Origin: Paenibacillus sp. cl123
Lineage (GTDB): Bacteria; Bacillota; Bacilli; Paenibacillales; NBRC-103111
NCBI RefSeq assembly: GCF_900101595.1
Contig: NZ_FMYY01000023.1
Coordinates: 48,392-112,391 of the forward strand
Reading direction: 5' to 3'
Length of the DNA: 64,000 nucleotides
Position numbers and translations under genes: made by a program. This document shows positions 26,148 through 35,813 of this stretch, piece by piece; position 1 is the stretch's first letter; each line of letters starts with the position of its first letter. Under the pieces are notes generated by a model. The model was given only the letters and a program-made list of their open reading frames with translations. It was not told where the DNA came from and ran no database searches.

Positions 26148-27815
26148 ATGAAAGCTGGAAAAGTAAGCACATTGGCTCTCGCTTCGGTATTAACGGCAGG
26201 GCTTGTGCTAGGCGGATGCTCAAATAACGGGACGGCAGAGGCGGACAAGCAGTCAGGCACGACTCAGGTGAAGCCGGAGGACCCGTTTGGCAAGTACGAC
26301 CCGCCGATCGAAGTGTCAACTGTGCGATCGGTCAATCAAGGGTTTAAATACAAAGATGGCGATACGATCGACAACAACATTTGGACGAAAATTTTTATGG
26401 ACCAGTACGGCATCAAGGTTAAAAACCTGTGGGTCGTTGACGACTCGCAATACCGGCAAAAACTCAATATATCGATCGCATCTGGCGACATCCCGGATTT
26501 TATGCTGGTGAACAAAGAAGAGATGATGCGGATGCACGAAGCGGAGCAGCTTGAGGATCTCACGAAAATACTTGAGCAAAATGCGAGTCCGTATTTGAAA
26601 GAGCTTCTCAACCAGGATAACGGTACTGCACTGAAAGCGGCAACGTTCGGCGGCAAGCTGGTCGGCATTCCGCAGATGCAGGTCAACGGCGGAGTCAGTA
26701 CGGGCGCCATGCTGTACGTTCGAGCGGACTGGATGAAAAAACTGAATTTGCCCGAGCCGAAAACGATGGAAGATGTGTTCCGAATCGCCATAGCTTTCGC
26801 CAAAAACGATCCCGACGGCAATGGCAAGGCGGATACGGTCGGATTTGGTTTGAACAAGGATTTGTTCCAGGGACATGGCAACGTTACCGGACTTATGAAC
26901 GGCTATAAGGCATATCCGAATATGTGGCTGAAGGATAGCGCCGGCAAGCTTGTGTACGGCTCGATATTACCGGAAGTCAAGACGGCGTTGGAGAAGCTGC
27001 GCGAGCTGTACGCGAACGGAGCAATCGATCAGGAGTTTTCCGTGAAACCGGCATCCAAGCTGGCGGAAGAAGTGGCGTCGGGCCGCCTGGGCTTTGCATA
27101 CGGGAATGTATCCGACGGCGGCTTCATTCAGAAGCTGAACGTTGAGAAAGACCCGAGCGCGGAATGGAGCATGTACCCGATCACTTCGGTTGACGGCAAG
27201 CCGGCTCATCCGCAGTTGAACGATACGGCGGGTAACTTCTATGTTGTCAAGAAGGGTGCAAAGCACCCGGAAGCCATGGTGAGGCTGGCGAACATTTACT
27301 TGAAGCATTATTACGAGACGAATTATGCCCCAGACCCGAACCCGTTCATCTCCCAAGCCGACGGCGTATACCCGGGCAAATATCAGCCCGTCACGATCGA
27401 CCCGTTGAACGTCAACCTGGAGGCGTTCCGCCTGGTCCAGAAAGCTTTGGCCGACGGAGACGGCAGCAAGCTCGGCTTTCCGGCAAACGTCCATTACGAC
27501 AGATTGACGAAATATGCACAGGGTGACAAGACGATGTGGTTTTCTACAGCGGTATTCGGAGCGAAAGGCTCGTATAGCGTTATCGATTATTACGACAAAA
27601 ACAAGCTGGGTATTTACAACGAGTTTCAGGGCGCGGCTACGCCCGCGATGTCGGAGAAGATGTCCTCGCTTCGTAAAATGCAGGACGAAATATTTACGAA
27701 AATCATTATGGGACAATCGCCGGTCAGTGATTTCGATACCTTCGTCAAGGATTGGAAGCGTCTCGGCGGCGATCAAATTACAGAAGAAGTGAACAAGTGG
27801 TATTCCCAACAATGA
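26148..27815 (+). CDS. ABC transporter solute-binding lipoprotein, module 1
   Basis: A 555-residue oligosaccharide-binding lipoprotein of the LipO type. The signal ends LVLGGCSNNG, Cys at about residue 24. Characteristic blocks are KYDPPIEVSTVRSV, LYVRADWMKKLNLPEPKTMEDV and DPDGNGKADTVGFGL, the last a calcium-loop-like DxDxNGxxD sequence. The start is ATG 26148 with AGAGGGGACGG upstream; the opening at 26043 adds 35 unlikely residues. It is clearly paralogous to the protein at 38183-39856 (same blocks, same length). A stem-loop follows immediately, then the permease pair. Confidence 0.92.
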   Translation: MKAGKVSTLALASVLTAGLVLGGCSNNGTAEADKQSGTTQVKPEDPFGKYDPPIEVSTVRSVNQGFKYKDGDTIDNNIWTKIFMDQYGIKVKNLWVVDDSQYRQKLNISIASGDIPDFMLVNKEEMMRMHEAEQLEDLTKILEQNASPYLKELLNQDNGTALKAATFGGKLVGIPQMQVNGGVSTGAMLYVRADWMKKLNLPEPKTMEDVFRIAIAFAKNDPDGNGKADTVGFGLNKDLFQGHGNVTGLMNGYKAYPNMWLKDSAGKLVYGSILPEVKTALEKLRELYANGAIDQEFSVKPASKLAEEVASGRLGFAYGNVSDGGFIQKLNVEKDPSAEWSMYPITSVDGKPAHPQLNDTAGNFYVVKKGAKHPEAMVRLANIYLKHYYETNYAPDPNPFISQADGVYPGKYQPVTIDPLNVNLEAFRLVQKALADGDGSKLGFPANVHYDRLTKYAQGDKTMWFSTAVFGAKGSYSVIDYYDKNKLGIYNEFQGAATPAMSEKMSSLRKMQDEIFTKIIMGQSPVSDFDTFVKDWKRLGGDQITEEVNKWYSQQ

Positions 27816-27836
27816 GGACTATATGAACGGTCCATC

Positions 27837-27856
27837 AAGGCGAGCTTGCTCGCCTT
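27837..27856 (+). promoter_or_regulatory. Intercistronic stem-loop between SBP and permease (module 1)
   Basis: AAGGCGAGC (27837-27845) and GCTCGCCTT (27848-27856) are perfect reverse complements with a 2-base centre, so the real loop would be 4-6 bases. There is no T-run, so it is more likely an mRNA-stabilising or partial-termination element that keeps binding protein levels above permease levels, as known for malE-malF-type operons. Confidence 0.55.
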
Positions 27857-27887
27857 CTTCCATCTTGAACAGCAGGAGGGGAACCGA

Positions 27888-28787
27888 GTGTTCAAAAAAA
27901 TGAAAAAGATGGAGCTGCCGCTCCATCTGATGCTCATTCCTGGTCTTATTCTCATATTTATCTTCAGTTACATCCCGATGGTCGGGGTAGTGATCGCCTT
28001 CCAGAAATTTATTCCGTCGAAAGGGCTATTCGGCTCCAAATGGGTCGGGCTGGACAATTTCCGCTACATGATCGAGTTGCCGGATTTTTTTCAAATTTTG
28101 TGGAACACCATTTTTATCGCATTGATGAAAATCATCGTCGGATTAATCGTGCCCGTCGTCATTTCGATCCTGTTGAACGAAGTTCGCAAGAATGCGTTCA
28201 AACGGTCGATTCAAACGCTGATCTATTTACCGCATTTTTTGTCTTGGGTTATTCTCAGTGGCATTTTGATCGATATCTTGTCTCCGAATCAAGGGATTGT
28301 CAACGGCATTTTGCAATCGTTCGGCGCTAAGCCGATCTTTTTCCTGGGAGACAACAGCTGGTTTCCATATACGCTAGTCCTATCCAACGAGTGGAAGGAG
28401 TTCGGCTTCAGCACGATCGTTTATTTGGCTGCGATTGTCGGCATTAATCCGGCGCTGTATGAAGCGGCGGTCATGGACGGAGCGAACCGCTGGAAGCAGA
28501 TCTGGCATATTACGCTTCCCGGAATGACCCCGATTATTGTTCTGATGGCAACGCTTAGCATCGGCAGCATTCTGAATGCCGGATTCGATCAGGTATTTAA
28601 CCTGTATAGCCCTGTCGTATACAAAAGTGGCGACATTATTGACACATTCGTATACCGAACCGGGATCGTGGAAGCCCAATACGGGCTTGCAACGGCCGTC
28701 GGCCTGCTGAAGTCGGTCGTCTCGTTGATGCTTATTTCGGTTTCGTACTTCATGGCGTACCGTTTCGCCAACTACCGTATTTTTTAA
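27888..28787 (+). CDS. ABC transporter permease, LplB type, module 1
   Basis: A 299-residue permease with about six membrane helices and an EAA loop YEAAVMDGANRWKQIWHITLP. It starts at GTG 27888 with AGGAGGGG (27873-27880) 7 bases upstream; the opening at 27846 overlaps the stem-loop and is rejected. The family imports complex oligosaccharides (LplB, YteP-like). It is the same length as its paralogue at 39980-40879 and ends in the same FANYRIF tail. Confidence 0.93.
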   Translation: MFKKMKKMELPLHLMLIPGLILIFIFSYIPMVGVVIAFQKFIPSKGLFGSKWVGLDNFRYMIELPDFFQILWNTIFIALMKIIVGLIVPVVISILLNEVRKNAFKRSIQTLIYLPHFLSWVILSGILIDILSPNQGIVNGILQSFGAKPIFFLGDNSWFPYTLVLSNEWKEFGFSTIVYLAAIVGINPALYEAAVMDGANRWKQIWHITLPGMTPIIVLMATLSIGSILNAGFDQVFNLYSPVVYKSGDIIDTFVYRTGIVEAQYGLATAVGLLKSVVSLMLISVSYFMAYRFANYRIF

Positions 28788-28800
28788 GGAGGGGTGCCAA

Positions 28801-29685
28801 ATGCTGGGTAGATCGTCGTGGTCCTACCGGATGTTTCAAGTATTCAACTACAGCTTTCTGACCGTGCTGTCCCTTCTGTGCGTCATGCCGCTTGTCCATT
28901 TGTTTGCGGTTTCGCTAAGCTCCAATGCGAGCGCCGCAGCCGGCGAAGTTTTTTTGTGGCCGGTCGATGTTACACTAAAATCGTATGAGTTCGTGCTGGG
29001 GCAATCCGCCTTCATCCAATCGATGTTCGTGACGCTGCAAAGGGTCGCGCTGGGCGTCTCGCTCAATATGCTCATTACAATTCTGGTCGCTTATCCGCTG
29101 TCGAAAGAAGCGAACGTATTGACCGGACGAACCGTTTATGTGTGGGTTTTCGTATTTACCATGCTGTTCGGCGGCGGTATTATCCCGCTTTATATGACGA
29201 TGCGCATGCTGGGTCTCCTCGATTCGTTAGGGGCACTTGTACTGCATTCCGCCGTGCCGGTGTTCAACATCGTCATTTTGCTGAACTTTTTCCGCAATTT
29301 GCCGAAAGAGCTGGAGGATGCGGCATTGATCGACGGCGCTGGCCATTGGCGAATTCTGTGGAACATTTACGTTCCGCTTTCGTCGGCTTCGATCGCGACC
29401 GTCACGCTGTTCTCGATCGTCGGGCATTGGAACTCGTGGTTTGACGGCATTTTGTTCATGAACTCCCCGGATCATTATCCGTTGCAAAGCTATTTATACA
29501 CCGTCGTATCCGGCATGCAGGCGGCGATTAACAGTTCGACAGATCTTGAACTGCTGCTGCTCGTCTCCGATCGGACGGCCAAAGCCGCTCAACTGTTCGT
29601 AGGCGCGCTTCCGGTGCTTCTTGTATATCCGTTCCTTCAGCGGCACTTTACGAAAGGCATCGTGCTCGGCAGTGTAAAAGGGTAG
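28801..29685 (+). CDS. ABC transporter permease, YtcP type, module 1
   Basis: A 294-residue permease. The EAA loop is LEDAALIDGAGHWRILWNIYVP and the C-terminus is the typical RHFTKGIVLGSVKG. AAGGAGGGG precedes the ATG by about 5 bases. It pairs with the LplB-type subunit 13 bases upstream and is paralogous to 40901-41776. No ATPase gene follows; a sensor kinase does. Confidence 0.93.
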   Translation: MLGRSSWSYRMFQVFNYSFLTVLSLLCVMPLVHLFAVSLSSNASAAAGEVFLWPVDVTLKSYEFVLGQSAFIQSMFVTLQRVALGVSLNMLITILVAYPLSKEANVLTGRTVYVWVFVFTMLFGGGIIPLYMTMRMLGLLDSLGALVLHSAVPVFNIVILLNFFRNLPKELEDAALIDGAGHWRILWNIYVPLSSASIATVTLFSIVGHWNSWFDGILFMNSPDHYPLQSYLYTVVSGMQAAINSSTDLELLLLVSDRTAKAAQLFVGALPVLLVYPFLQRHFTKGIVLGSVKG

Positions 29686-29786
29686 GCTGCCGGAGCCGCA
29701 AGCCTGGAGAAGCGCTTTACATGGCGGAGGATATCGAGCATGATAGGTGCAAGGGCAATGCATTCGGATAGCGAAGGAGCACTTGC

Positions 29787-31616
29787 ATGCGGTCCAACTG
29801 GAAAGTAAAGCGCTTTTCCATATTTAATAAGCTTGTACTGGCTTTTCTGGTGGTCATCTCACCGTTGTATTTACTCGGTATGTTCATGAATGAGAAAGGC
29901 GCGCAAATGATTCACGACGGCGTGTTTCAGTCCCAGAAGCAGAAAGTCGAGTTTTACTTGACATCGCTGGAAACTGAGATCGAACGGATGATCGTGTTGC
30001 AGCGGCATTTTATGAACGATACTGATTTGCAGACGCTTTCCACGATCGTGGACCGTTTGACCGTATACGAACGGCTGGCAGCGATGAACCGGCTTCAGGA
30101 GCGGCTGCGGCTGATCAAGGAATCGAGTCCTTATATTGCGCAGGCGAAGGCGTACATTCCGTCTGTATCCCGGATCGTTTCCTCAGGCGATACCGTCGAT
30201 CGGTTGGACCCGGAGCATCTGGAACAGTTGAAAAGCGAAGCGCTTCGGTTCGAGCCTCCGTTCGTCATGAGCGGGGACAAGCTGGCCATCCGGGATTATT
30301 ACCCGAATCCTTACAATTTGGATAAGCGGAATCCGGCATTCGTTCTGGAGCTCGAGGTTTCGCTGCCGGCCATCATGCAATATTTGCGCCAGCTGCCCGG
30401 GTACGACAGCGGTGGCGCCGCCCTAATAAACAGCGACACGATCATCGTCAATGAAAACGTGAAAGCGTCGTTCGACGAGATTCGGGTGCAGTTGAACGAG
30501 GTGTTGGCTGCAGCGGCTGCCGGTACGGGCATCGACGGGCAAAAGGTAAGTACGGCAAGACTTTTTACTCCAGGCGGCGATGTGTTTTTGACCGTGTTTA
30601 TTCGCTCGGCGAAGTTGAACTCCTCCTTGATCGTTTATGTCCCAGAAAGCGAAGTGCTCGGACCCATTCGGAAGTACCGAAGCTATATGTGGCTCATTTC
30701 CGGGTTATCGGCGGTCGTGATTGTCGTATTCGCCTATTGGATATACCGGGTCATTCACCGGCCGTTGAGAAAGCTGGTACGTGCCTTCCTGCGTGTGGAG
30801 ACAGGAGTGATGCGCGTGGACATCAAGCATGGAAGCAATGACGAATTCCGGTATTTGTACGAAAAATTCAATCATATGGTCGAACATCTGAACATGCTTA
30901 TCTACGAAACGTACGAGCAGAAAATTCATTTGCAGCAAGCGGAGCTGAAGCAGCTTCAATCGCAAATCAATCCGCATTTCTTGTATAACAGCTTTTATCT
31001 TTTGTATCGGATGACGAAGGCGCACGACTACGACAATGCGACCCGCTTTACGCAATTTCTGGGCGATTATTACCAATATATCACGCGGAACGGAAAGGAA
31101 GAAGTTCGGCTGGAGGAAGAGCTCGGCCACGTCAAAGCTTATATCGAAATTCAATCGATCCGCTTTCATGACCGCATTCAAGTAGAGATGCTGCCGGTCG
31201 CCGAGAGGTTCTGTCAAGCGATCGTCCCCCGGCTAATCCTTCAACCGATTATCGAAAATGCTTACCAGCACGGCTTCGATTATGACGGCGACGATTGCCG
31301 GCTTTATATTGAGGTGAACGAAAACAGGTCGCCCGTAGGAATGCCGCTGCTGACGATCGTCGTACGGGATAACGGTCAAGGAATGACAGAGGAACAGCTG
31401 GCGAAGTGGAACCGGGCTCTAGCAAACGAACGCCATACCGAGGAAGTGACCGGCATGATGAACGTTCACCGGCGCCTCCGGTTGAAATACGGCGAAAATG
31501 CGGGACTACGGCTGGATCGGGGAGAAGCAAGCGGATTGATTGTACAAATCGACATCCCGTTCTGGACAGCCGAAAGCGGCGAACACGTCGGGTCTCAAGA
31601 GAAAGGAGAGATTTAA
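29787..31616 (+). CDS. Sensor histidine kinase, YesM type, module 1
   Basis: A 609-residue membrane sensor kinase. It has a short cytoplasmic start, a membrane helix (about 13-32), an extracellular sensor domain to about 295, a second helix (about 300-320), HAMP (about 322-375), and the His_kinase domain with phospho-acceptor His397 in QINPHFLYNSFY. The ATPase part has N-box IIQ..ENAYQHG and G-box VRDNGQGM. It partners the YesN-type regulator that follows after one base. A palindromic run around TAAAGCGCTT (29803-29812) in its first codons resembles a catabolite repression site. Such pairs usually sense extracellular sugars and activate the adjacent transporter. Confidence 0.92.
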   Translation: MRSNWKVKRFSIFNKLVLAFLVVISPLYLLGMFMNEKGAQMIHDGVFQSQKQKVEFYLTSLETEIERMIVLQRHFMNDTDLQTLSTIVDRLTVYERLAAMNRLQERLRLIKESSPYIAQAKAYIPSVSRIVSSGDTVDRLDPEHLEQLKSEALRFEPPFVMSGDKLAIRDYYPNPYNLDKRNPAFVLELEVSLPAIMQYLRQLPGYDSGGAALINSDTIIVNENVKASFDEIRVQLNEVLAAAAAGTGIDGQKVSTARLFTPGGDVFLTVFIRSAKLNSSLIVYVPESEVLGPIRKYRSYMWLISGLSAVVIVVFAYWIYRVIHRPLRKLVRAFLRVETGVMRVDIKHGSNDEFRYLYEKFNHMVEHLNMLIYETYEQKIHLQQAELKQLQSQINPHFLYNSFYLLYRMTKAHDYDNATRFTQFLGDYYQYITRNGKEEVRLEEELGHVKAYIEIQSIRFHDRIQVEMLPVAERFCQAIVPRLILQPIIENAYQHGFDYDGDDCRLYIEVNENRSPVGMPLLTIVVRDNGQGMTEEQLAKWNRALANERHTEEVTGMMNVHRRLRLKYGENAGLRLDRGEASGLIVQIDIPFWTAESGEHVGSQEKGEI

Positions 31617-31617
31617 T

Positions 31618-33285
31618 GTGATCTTGCGTATGCTTATCGTGGATGACGAGCCGCTCGCAGTCCATTATTTGGTGGAAACGCTCGAGAAATATCCGCAGCT
31701 GCAACTCGACATCACGAAAGCATATTCAGGCAAAGAAGCATTGGCCAAAGCGACCGAAAGCAAGGTCGACCTTCTGCTGTCCGACATTCGCATGCCCGGC
31801 ATGAACGGAATGGAGCTGGCTGACCGGATGCTTGAGCGATGGCCCCGCTGTAAAGTGATTTTTTTGACCGGCTACAACGATTTCCATTATGTGCAATCCG
31901 CGATGCGCAAAGGCGGCGTCGATTACGTGCTGAAGACCGAAGGAGATGAAACGATCTTGCGTGCGATCGAAAAAGCGATCGCCGATATACGGGCCGAGGT
32001 GGACGAAGAGGAGGTGCTGTTGAAGGCAAAACAGCAATATTCGCTCGCCTTGCCGTCACTTCGCCGGGACTATTTGACCGAAATTTTGCGGGGTGAGGAG
32101 GAAAGCCGCGCGGTCCGTATTAGCTGGTTCCGCAAGCTCGAAATCGATGCTGACCCGGAGCGGCCGGTGCTTGCGGCTCTTGGGAAAATCGACGAATGGG
32201 GCACATTCGGCGCCCCAGAGGACCGGGCCCTGCTGTTCTATTCGATTCACAATATCGCGGAGGAATATTTCAGGCCGATCGTTCGTTTCGTATCGTTCCA
32301 GTACGACCGTACCCGGATCGTATGGCTCATACAGCCGCGCGCGGAACACACTTATGAAGAAGCAGGACGGACATTGAGCAGTTGCGCGGAGCTCGTCCAG
32401 ATGTCGTGCTCGCGGCTTCTCAAAGTGCCAATTTCAATCGCGATCGCGGCTGGTCCGTCCGCATGGGGCGAGTTAGGAGAGCGCATCGAAGCGCTGAAGC
32501 TGCTGCTTGCGTTCAAGATGGGCGCGGGACAGGAGCTCATCATTACCGAACCGGACGTGGCTGTGGATTCTCCGAAGCGCTCCAGCCAATCCTTGCTGGA
32601 AATCGGCCGTTTGCGCTCGGCGCTTTATAAGCTCGATTTGCTCGAATCCTACATGGATAACGGGAAAAAGGAGTCTTATCTGCAGCTATTCTGTGAGCTG
32701 TTCGCCTTCGATGAGCAATTAATTGCGAAAACGGAAGGCAAGTGGCTTGGCTTGGAGCTGTTTTCCCGCTTATCGGCTTTTTTCCTTGCTTATCTGAACC
32801 GAAGGGAACTGCTCGCTATCGATGCGCTCGGTTCCGCTGTCCAGACGGAAAAGCTGACAAGCCCGGATCAGCACGCAAGCTTGCAAGATATGATCCGTTA
32901 TTTTGGCGAGCTCGGCGTGAAGGTGGCCGAATACAACCTCAAAAATCAGACGGAACGTACGAACGACATCATCGGGCAAGTCAACGGCTATATTCATCAG
33001 TTTTTGCATGAGGAGCTTACGCTGACCCGGCTGGCCGAGTTCGTTTATTTAAGTCCCCCGTATTTGTCAAGAATGTACAAGCAGATGACGGGGCAGGGGC
33101 TGTTGGAATATATTAACGAAACGCGAATCAACAAGGCGAAGCTGCTGCTGAAGACGACAAACAAGAAAATTCATGAAATCGCTGCAGAGGTTGGCCTAGA
33201 ATCGGCGGCCTATTTCACCCGGCTTTTCCGCAAGAAAACGGGAGAAACGCCACAGGAATACCGGGATAGCGGCAAAGGTTCGTAA
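31618..33285 (+). CDS. Response regulator, receiver + AraC-type HTH (YesN type), module 1
   Basis: A 555-residue regulator. The receiver domain (1-120) has phospho-acceptor Asp56 in LLSDIRMPGMNG, acidic residues DDEP and the Lys region LKTEGDE. A long helical middle (about 130-440) follows, then an AraC double HTH (about 445-552) ending ETPQEYRDSGKG. It starts at GTG 31618 with AAGGAGAG at 31603-31610; the opening at 31540 overlaps the kinase gene and is rejected. It probably activates the module 1 transporter and the secreted hydrolase downstream. Confidence 0.92.
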   Translation: MILRMLIVDDEPLAVHYLVETLEKYPQLQLDITKAYSGKEALAKATESKVDLLLSDIRMPGMNGMELADRMLERWPRCKVIFLTGYNDFHYVQSAMRKGGVDYVLKTEGDETILRAIEKAIADIRAEVDEEEVLLKAKQQYSLALPSLRRDYLTEILRGEEESRAVRISWFRKLEIDADPERPVLAALGKIDEWGTFGAPEDRALLFYSIHNIAEEYFRPIVRFVSFQYDRTRIVWLIQPRAEHTYEEAGRTLSSCAELVQMSCSRLLKVPISIAIAAGPSAWGELGERIEALKLLLAFKMGAGQELIITEPDVAVDSPKRSSQSLLEIGRLRSALYKLDLLESYMDNGKKESYLQLFCELFAFDEQLIAKTEGKWLGLELFSRLSAFFLAYLNRRELLAIDALGSAVQTEKLTSPDQHASLQDMIRYFGELGVKVAEYNLKNQTERTNDIIGQVNGYIHQFLHEELTLTRLAEFVYLSPPYLSRMYKQMTGQGLLEYINETRINKAKLLLKTTNKKIHEIAAEVGLESAAYFTRLFRKKTGETPQEYRDSGKGS

Positions 33286-33528
33286 ATCGAGGCCGCTATC
33301 GGATGGGTGGTTTAATCATGATACGCAGGCTGTCGGTTTAATGCGATTGTGTTAGTCAAAAGTTACTAAATATATTCAATAACATCTTTAAATCGTTCAA
33401 TCATAATCGTCCCGATCCAGGATATGATCGTTGTAGATCAACTAATTAAGCTTACAACATCTTATCGGTAAAGGGGGGATTTTTTCGTCGTTTGGCGGCC
33501 ATTCATTTTATATCAAGGAGGGATTTTT
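33286..33528 (+). promoter_or_regulatory. AT-rich intergenic region, probable promoter of secreted hydrolase
   Basis: This 243-base gap is distinctly AT-rich compared with its surroundings, especially 33350-33470. GTTGTA (33431-33436) and TACAAC (33453-33458) form an inverted repeat with a 16-base spacer. No terminator for the response-regulator gene was found. It probably carries the promoter and operator of the hydrolase at 33529, whose site AAGGAGGGA lies at 33515-33523. Confidence 0.4.
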
Positions 33529-35757
33529 TTGTTAAGAAAGAAGGTTTCTGGTACGGTGGCTGTATGCTTGCTTGCAATGGGCGTTGTCACTTCGGGAAGC
33601 TTGCCGGGAGCATCTGCGCCAAAAGCGTATGCGAATACAGGAACAGTCGCTTTATCGGTCAATGCCGGTAATGAGGTTGCGCCGATGAGCGAGCTGATGC
33701 GCGGGACGAACATCGGAATATGGACGCACAGTTCCTTCAATCCGGTGAACAATTGGACGGACCGTTACGTAAACTTGATCAAGGGAGCCGGCATTTCCAT
33801 GATCCGATTCCCGGCCGGGGGCGAGGCTGATATTTCATACTTCGACCGCACGAACAGTTATGATTGGTATGTAGGACCTGCTCCTTACACAAGGACGTTG
33901 CGCGCCGATCATCTGGACAGCATAGCCGCATTGGCCCAAGAGGTAGGAGCCGAGCCGATGATCACGGTTAACCTCAGAATCAACAATAAGGAAATGGCAG
34001 CGGATATCGTCCGGTATGCCAATGTTGAGAAAGGCTACAATATCAAATATTGGGAACTGGGAAATGAGCCGGAATATTTCGGCGCTCCGTATAACTTAAC
34101 ACCCCAGCAGGTTGCGGTCAGAGCGATGGAATACATGGATGCTATGCGGGCTGTGGATCCTTCCATTCAATTTATCGGGGCGGCGAGCGGCACAAGCTTG
34201 AAAGCAACATGGACGAAGCCGATTATGACCGAAATGCATCAAAACAACAAGCCGTACGACGCGATTTCCGTTCACTGGTATCCGCTTGCCGGCACGCAGA
34301 CGAATCCCAATTCGTCCGCTTATCCGAGCATTACGAATTTGCTGAAATACGAAGGAACGAACTGGCAGCCGTCGTATATAAATTGGGTCGGAAAATTTAT
34401 GGAGACGGACCAGGAAAATCTTGTCCAGTACCGGAATACATACGCGCCAGGCGCGTTAATCGGGTTAACGGAGCTGGGGCAAGTAACGGGCGGCAGCGAA
34501 GGCGCCGGCGTCGGGGACACGTTAGCCGGGGCGTTATGGCAAGCGGACGTACTAGGCAGGCTCGCGTATCATCATGTCGATTTCGTTACGCAGTTTTTGC
34601 TCCAGGGCAATCAGGCCTATGCTTTAATGAATATGAATAAGGAGGTTCGTCCGTCCTATTACGTATACCCGCTGTTGAAGCGATACTTCGGAGATCAATT
34701 GGTGCAAACCAGCTCCAGTGACAATCAAAACTTCACGATTTGGGCAACGAAAAAAACAGGCGTAACGAACAAGCTTTACTTGATGGTCATTAATAAAAAT
34801 CAAACGCAGGATCTCAGCGCTTCGATCCAGCTTGCCAATTTCGTTCCGAACGCATCCGCATCGACTTGGGTGCTTAACGCCCCATCCGTCGATTCTCTAA
34901 CCGGCGCCAACATAAATGGCGTTCAAGTTGCCGCGGACGGCACGCTGCCTGCGATTTCGGGCAATGTGATAACGGGCGTATCCGGCAACTTTACCCGAAC
35001 ATTCCCGGCTCATTCGATTACGATGCTCGAATTGACAGGCTCGGAAACTCCAGCGGAAAACGACGCTCCCGCACGCTACCTGGCCAAATACGCGAATGGT
35101 ATAAACGAAAGGAAAGATGCAGGCGCTTATCCGGGCAGCGTAACGAATACTCCCGATGGCTGGGGAAAAATTTGGATGTCCGGGGCAGCCAGTTGGACCG
35201 TTAACTTCCCGGAGACGGGCGAGTACGACTATGTTATTCGCGCTTACGGCGAAGGTGCAGCGCCTAATTTTCAGATCAAGGTGGACGGTCAGGCCGTTCC
35301 AAACTCATCTGTAAGCCCGGCCGCTTCGTGGAACAACTACAACGGAAGTCTAGGTACGATTACAGCTGGCACCCATACCGTAACCATCCATAACAATAGT
35401 GCTGTCAGCGGCAATAACATCGATGTCGCCCATATGGATATTATCGGGGCGGCCCCGGGGACGTTTGCTTTAACGGGGCCTGCCGATCAAGCTGCGCTTG
35501 CGTCAACGGCCGTAACGCTGAACTGGACGCAGCAGATTGCCGGGCAGACGTTCGCTCCATTTGGTGCGGACTCCTATACCGTCATCGTTGCCGACAATGC
35601 CGCATTTACGCAGCCGATTGTAAATACGATCGTAACCGCAACAACACATCAAGTCAGCCAGCTGCAGCCCAACACGACGTACTATTGGAAAGTGATTGCG
35701 AATAATGCGAACGGATCTACGGCTTCGAATGCTGTATTCAGCTTTACAACGCCCTAA
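33529..35757 (+). CDS. Secreted clan GH-A glycoside hydrolase with CBM and FN3 domains
   Basis: A 742-residue secreted enzyme starting at TTG 33529 (AAGGAGGGA 5-13 bases upstream). The signal peptide is 1 to about 36 (ends AYA). The catalytic region (about 45-410) looks like a clan GH-A barrel related to GH39/44/51/79: RGTNIGIWTHSSF, MIRFPAGGEADISYFD, acid/base Glu180 in WELGNEPEYF, and nucleophile candidate Glu315 in GLTELGQVTGG. A beta domain (about 415-505) follows, then a carbohydrate-binding sandwich (about 517-640) and a fibronectin type III domain (about 645-742). The exact family cannot be fixed by eye; arabinofuranosidase or uronidase activity is possible. It lies between two transporter modules and ends in a strong terminator. 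Confidence 0.82.
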   Translation: MLRKKVSGTVAVCLLAMGVVTSGSLPGASAPKAYANTGTVALSVNAGNEVAPMSELMRGTNIGIWTHSSFNPVNNWTDRYVNLIKGAGISMIRFPAGGEADISYFDRTNSYDWYVGPAPYTRTLRADHLDSIAALAQEVGAEPMITVNLRINNKEMAADIVRYANVEKGYNIKYWELGNEPEYFGAPYNLTPQQVAVRAMEYMDAMRAVDPSIQFIGAASGTSLKATWTKPIMTEMHQNNKPYDAISVHWYPLAGTQTNPNSSAYPSITNLLKYEGTNWQPSYINWVGKFMETDQENLVQYRNTYAPGALIGLTELGQVTGGSEGAGVGDTLAGALWQADVLGRLAYHHVDFVTQFLLQGNQAYALMNMNKEVRPSYYVYPLLKRYFGDQLVQTSSSDNQNFTIWATKKTGVTNKLYLMVINKNQTQDLSASIQLANFVPNASASTWVLNAPSVDSLTGANINGVQVAADGTLPAISGNVITGVSGNFTRTFPAHSITMLELTGSETPAENDAPARYLAKYANGINERKDAGAYPGSVTNTPDGWGKIWMSGAASWTVNFPETGEYDYVIRAYGEGAAPNFQIKVDGQAVPNSSVSPAASWNNYNGSLGTITAGTHTVTIHNNSAVSGNNIDVAHMDIIGAAPGTFALTGPADQAALASTAVTLNWTQQIAGQTFAPFGADSYTVIVADNAAFTQPIVNTIVTATTHQVSQLQPNTTYYWKVIANNANGSTASNAVFSFTTP

Positions 35758-35766
35758 GATCCCGCT

Positions 35767-35813
35767 AAAACCGGAGAGGCAGGCAATTTATGCTGCTTCT
35801 CCGGTTTTCTATC
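35767..35813 (+). terminator. Rho-independent terminator after the secreted GH-A hydrolase
   Basis: AAAACCGGAGA (35767-35777) pairs with TCTCCGGTTTT (35798-35808); GCAG/CTGC extend the stem inside with one G:T pair. The arm ends in TTTT then CTATC. It lies 10 bases after the stop at 35757. Confidence 0.85.
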
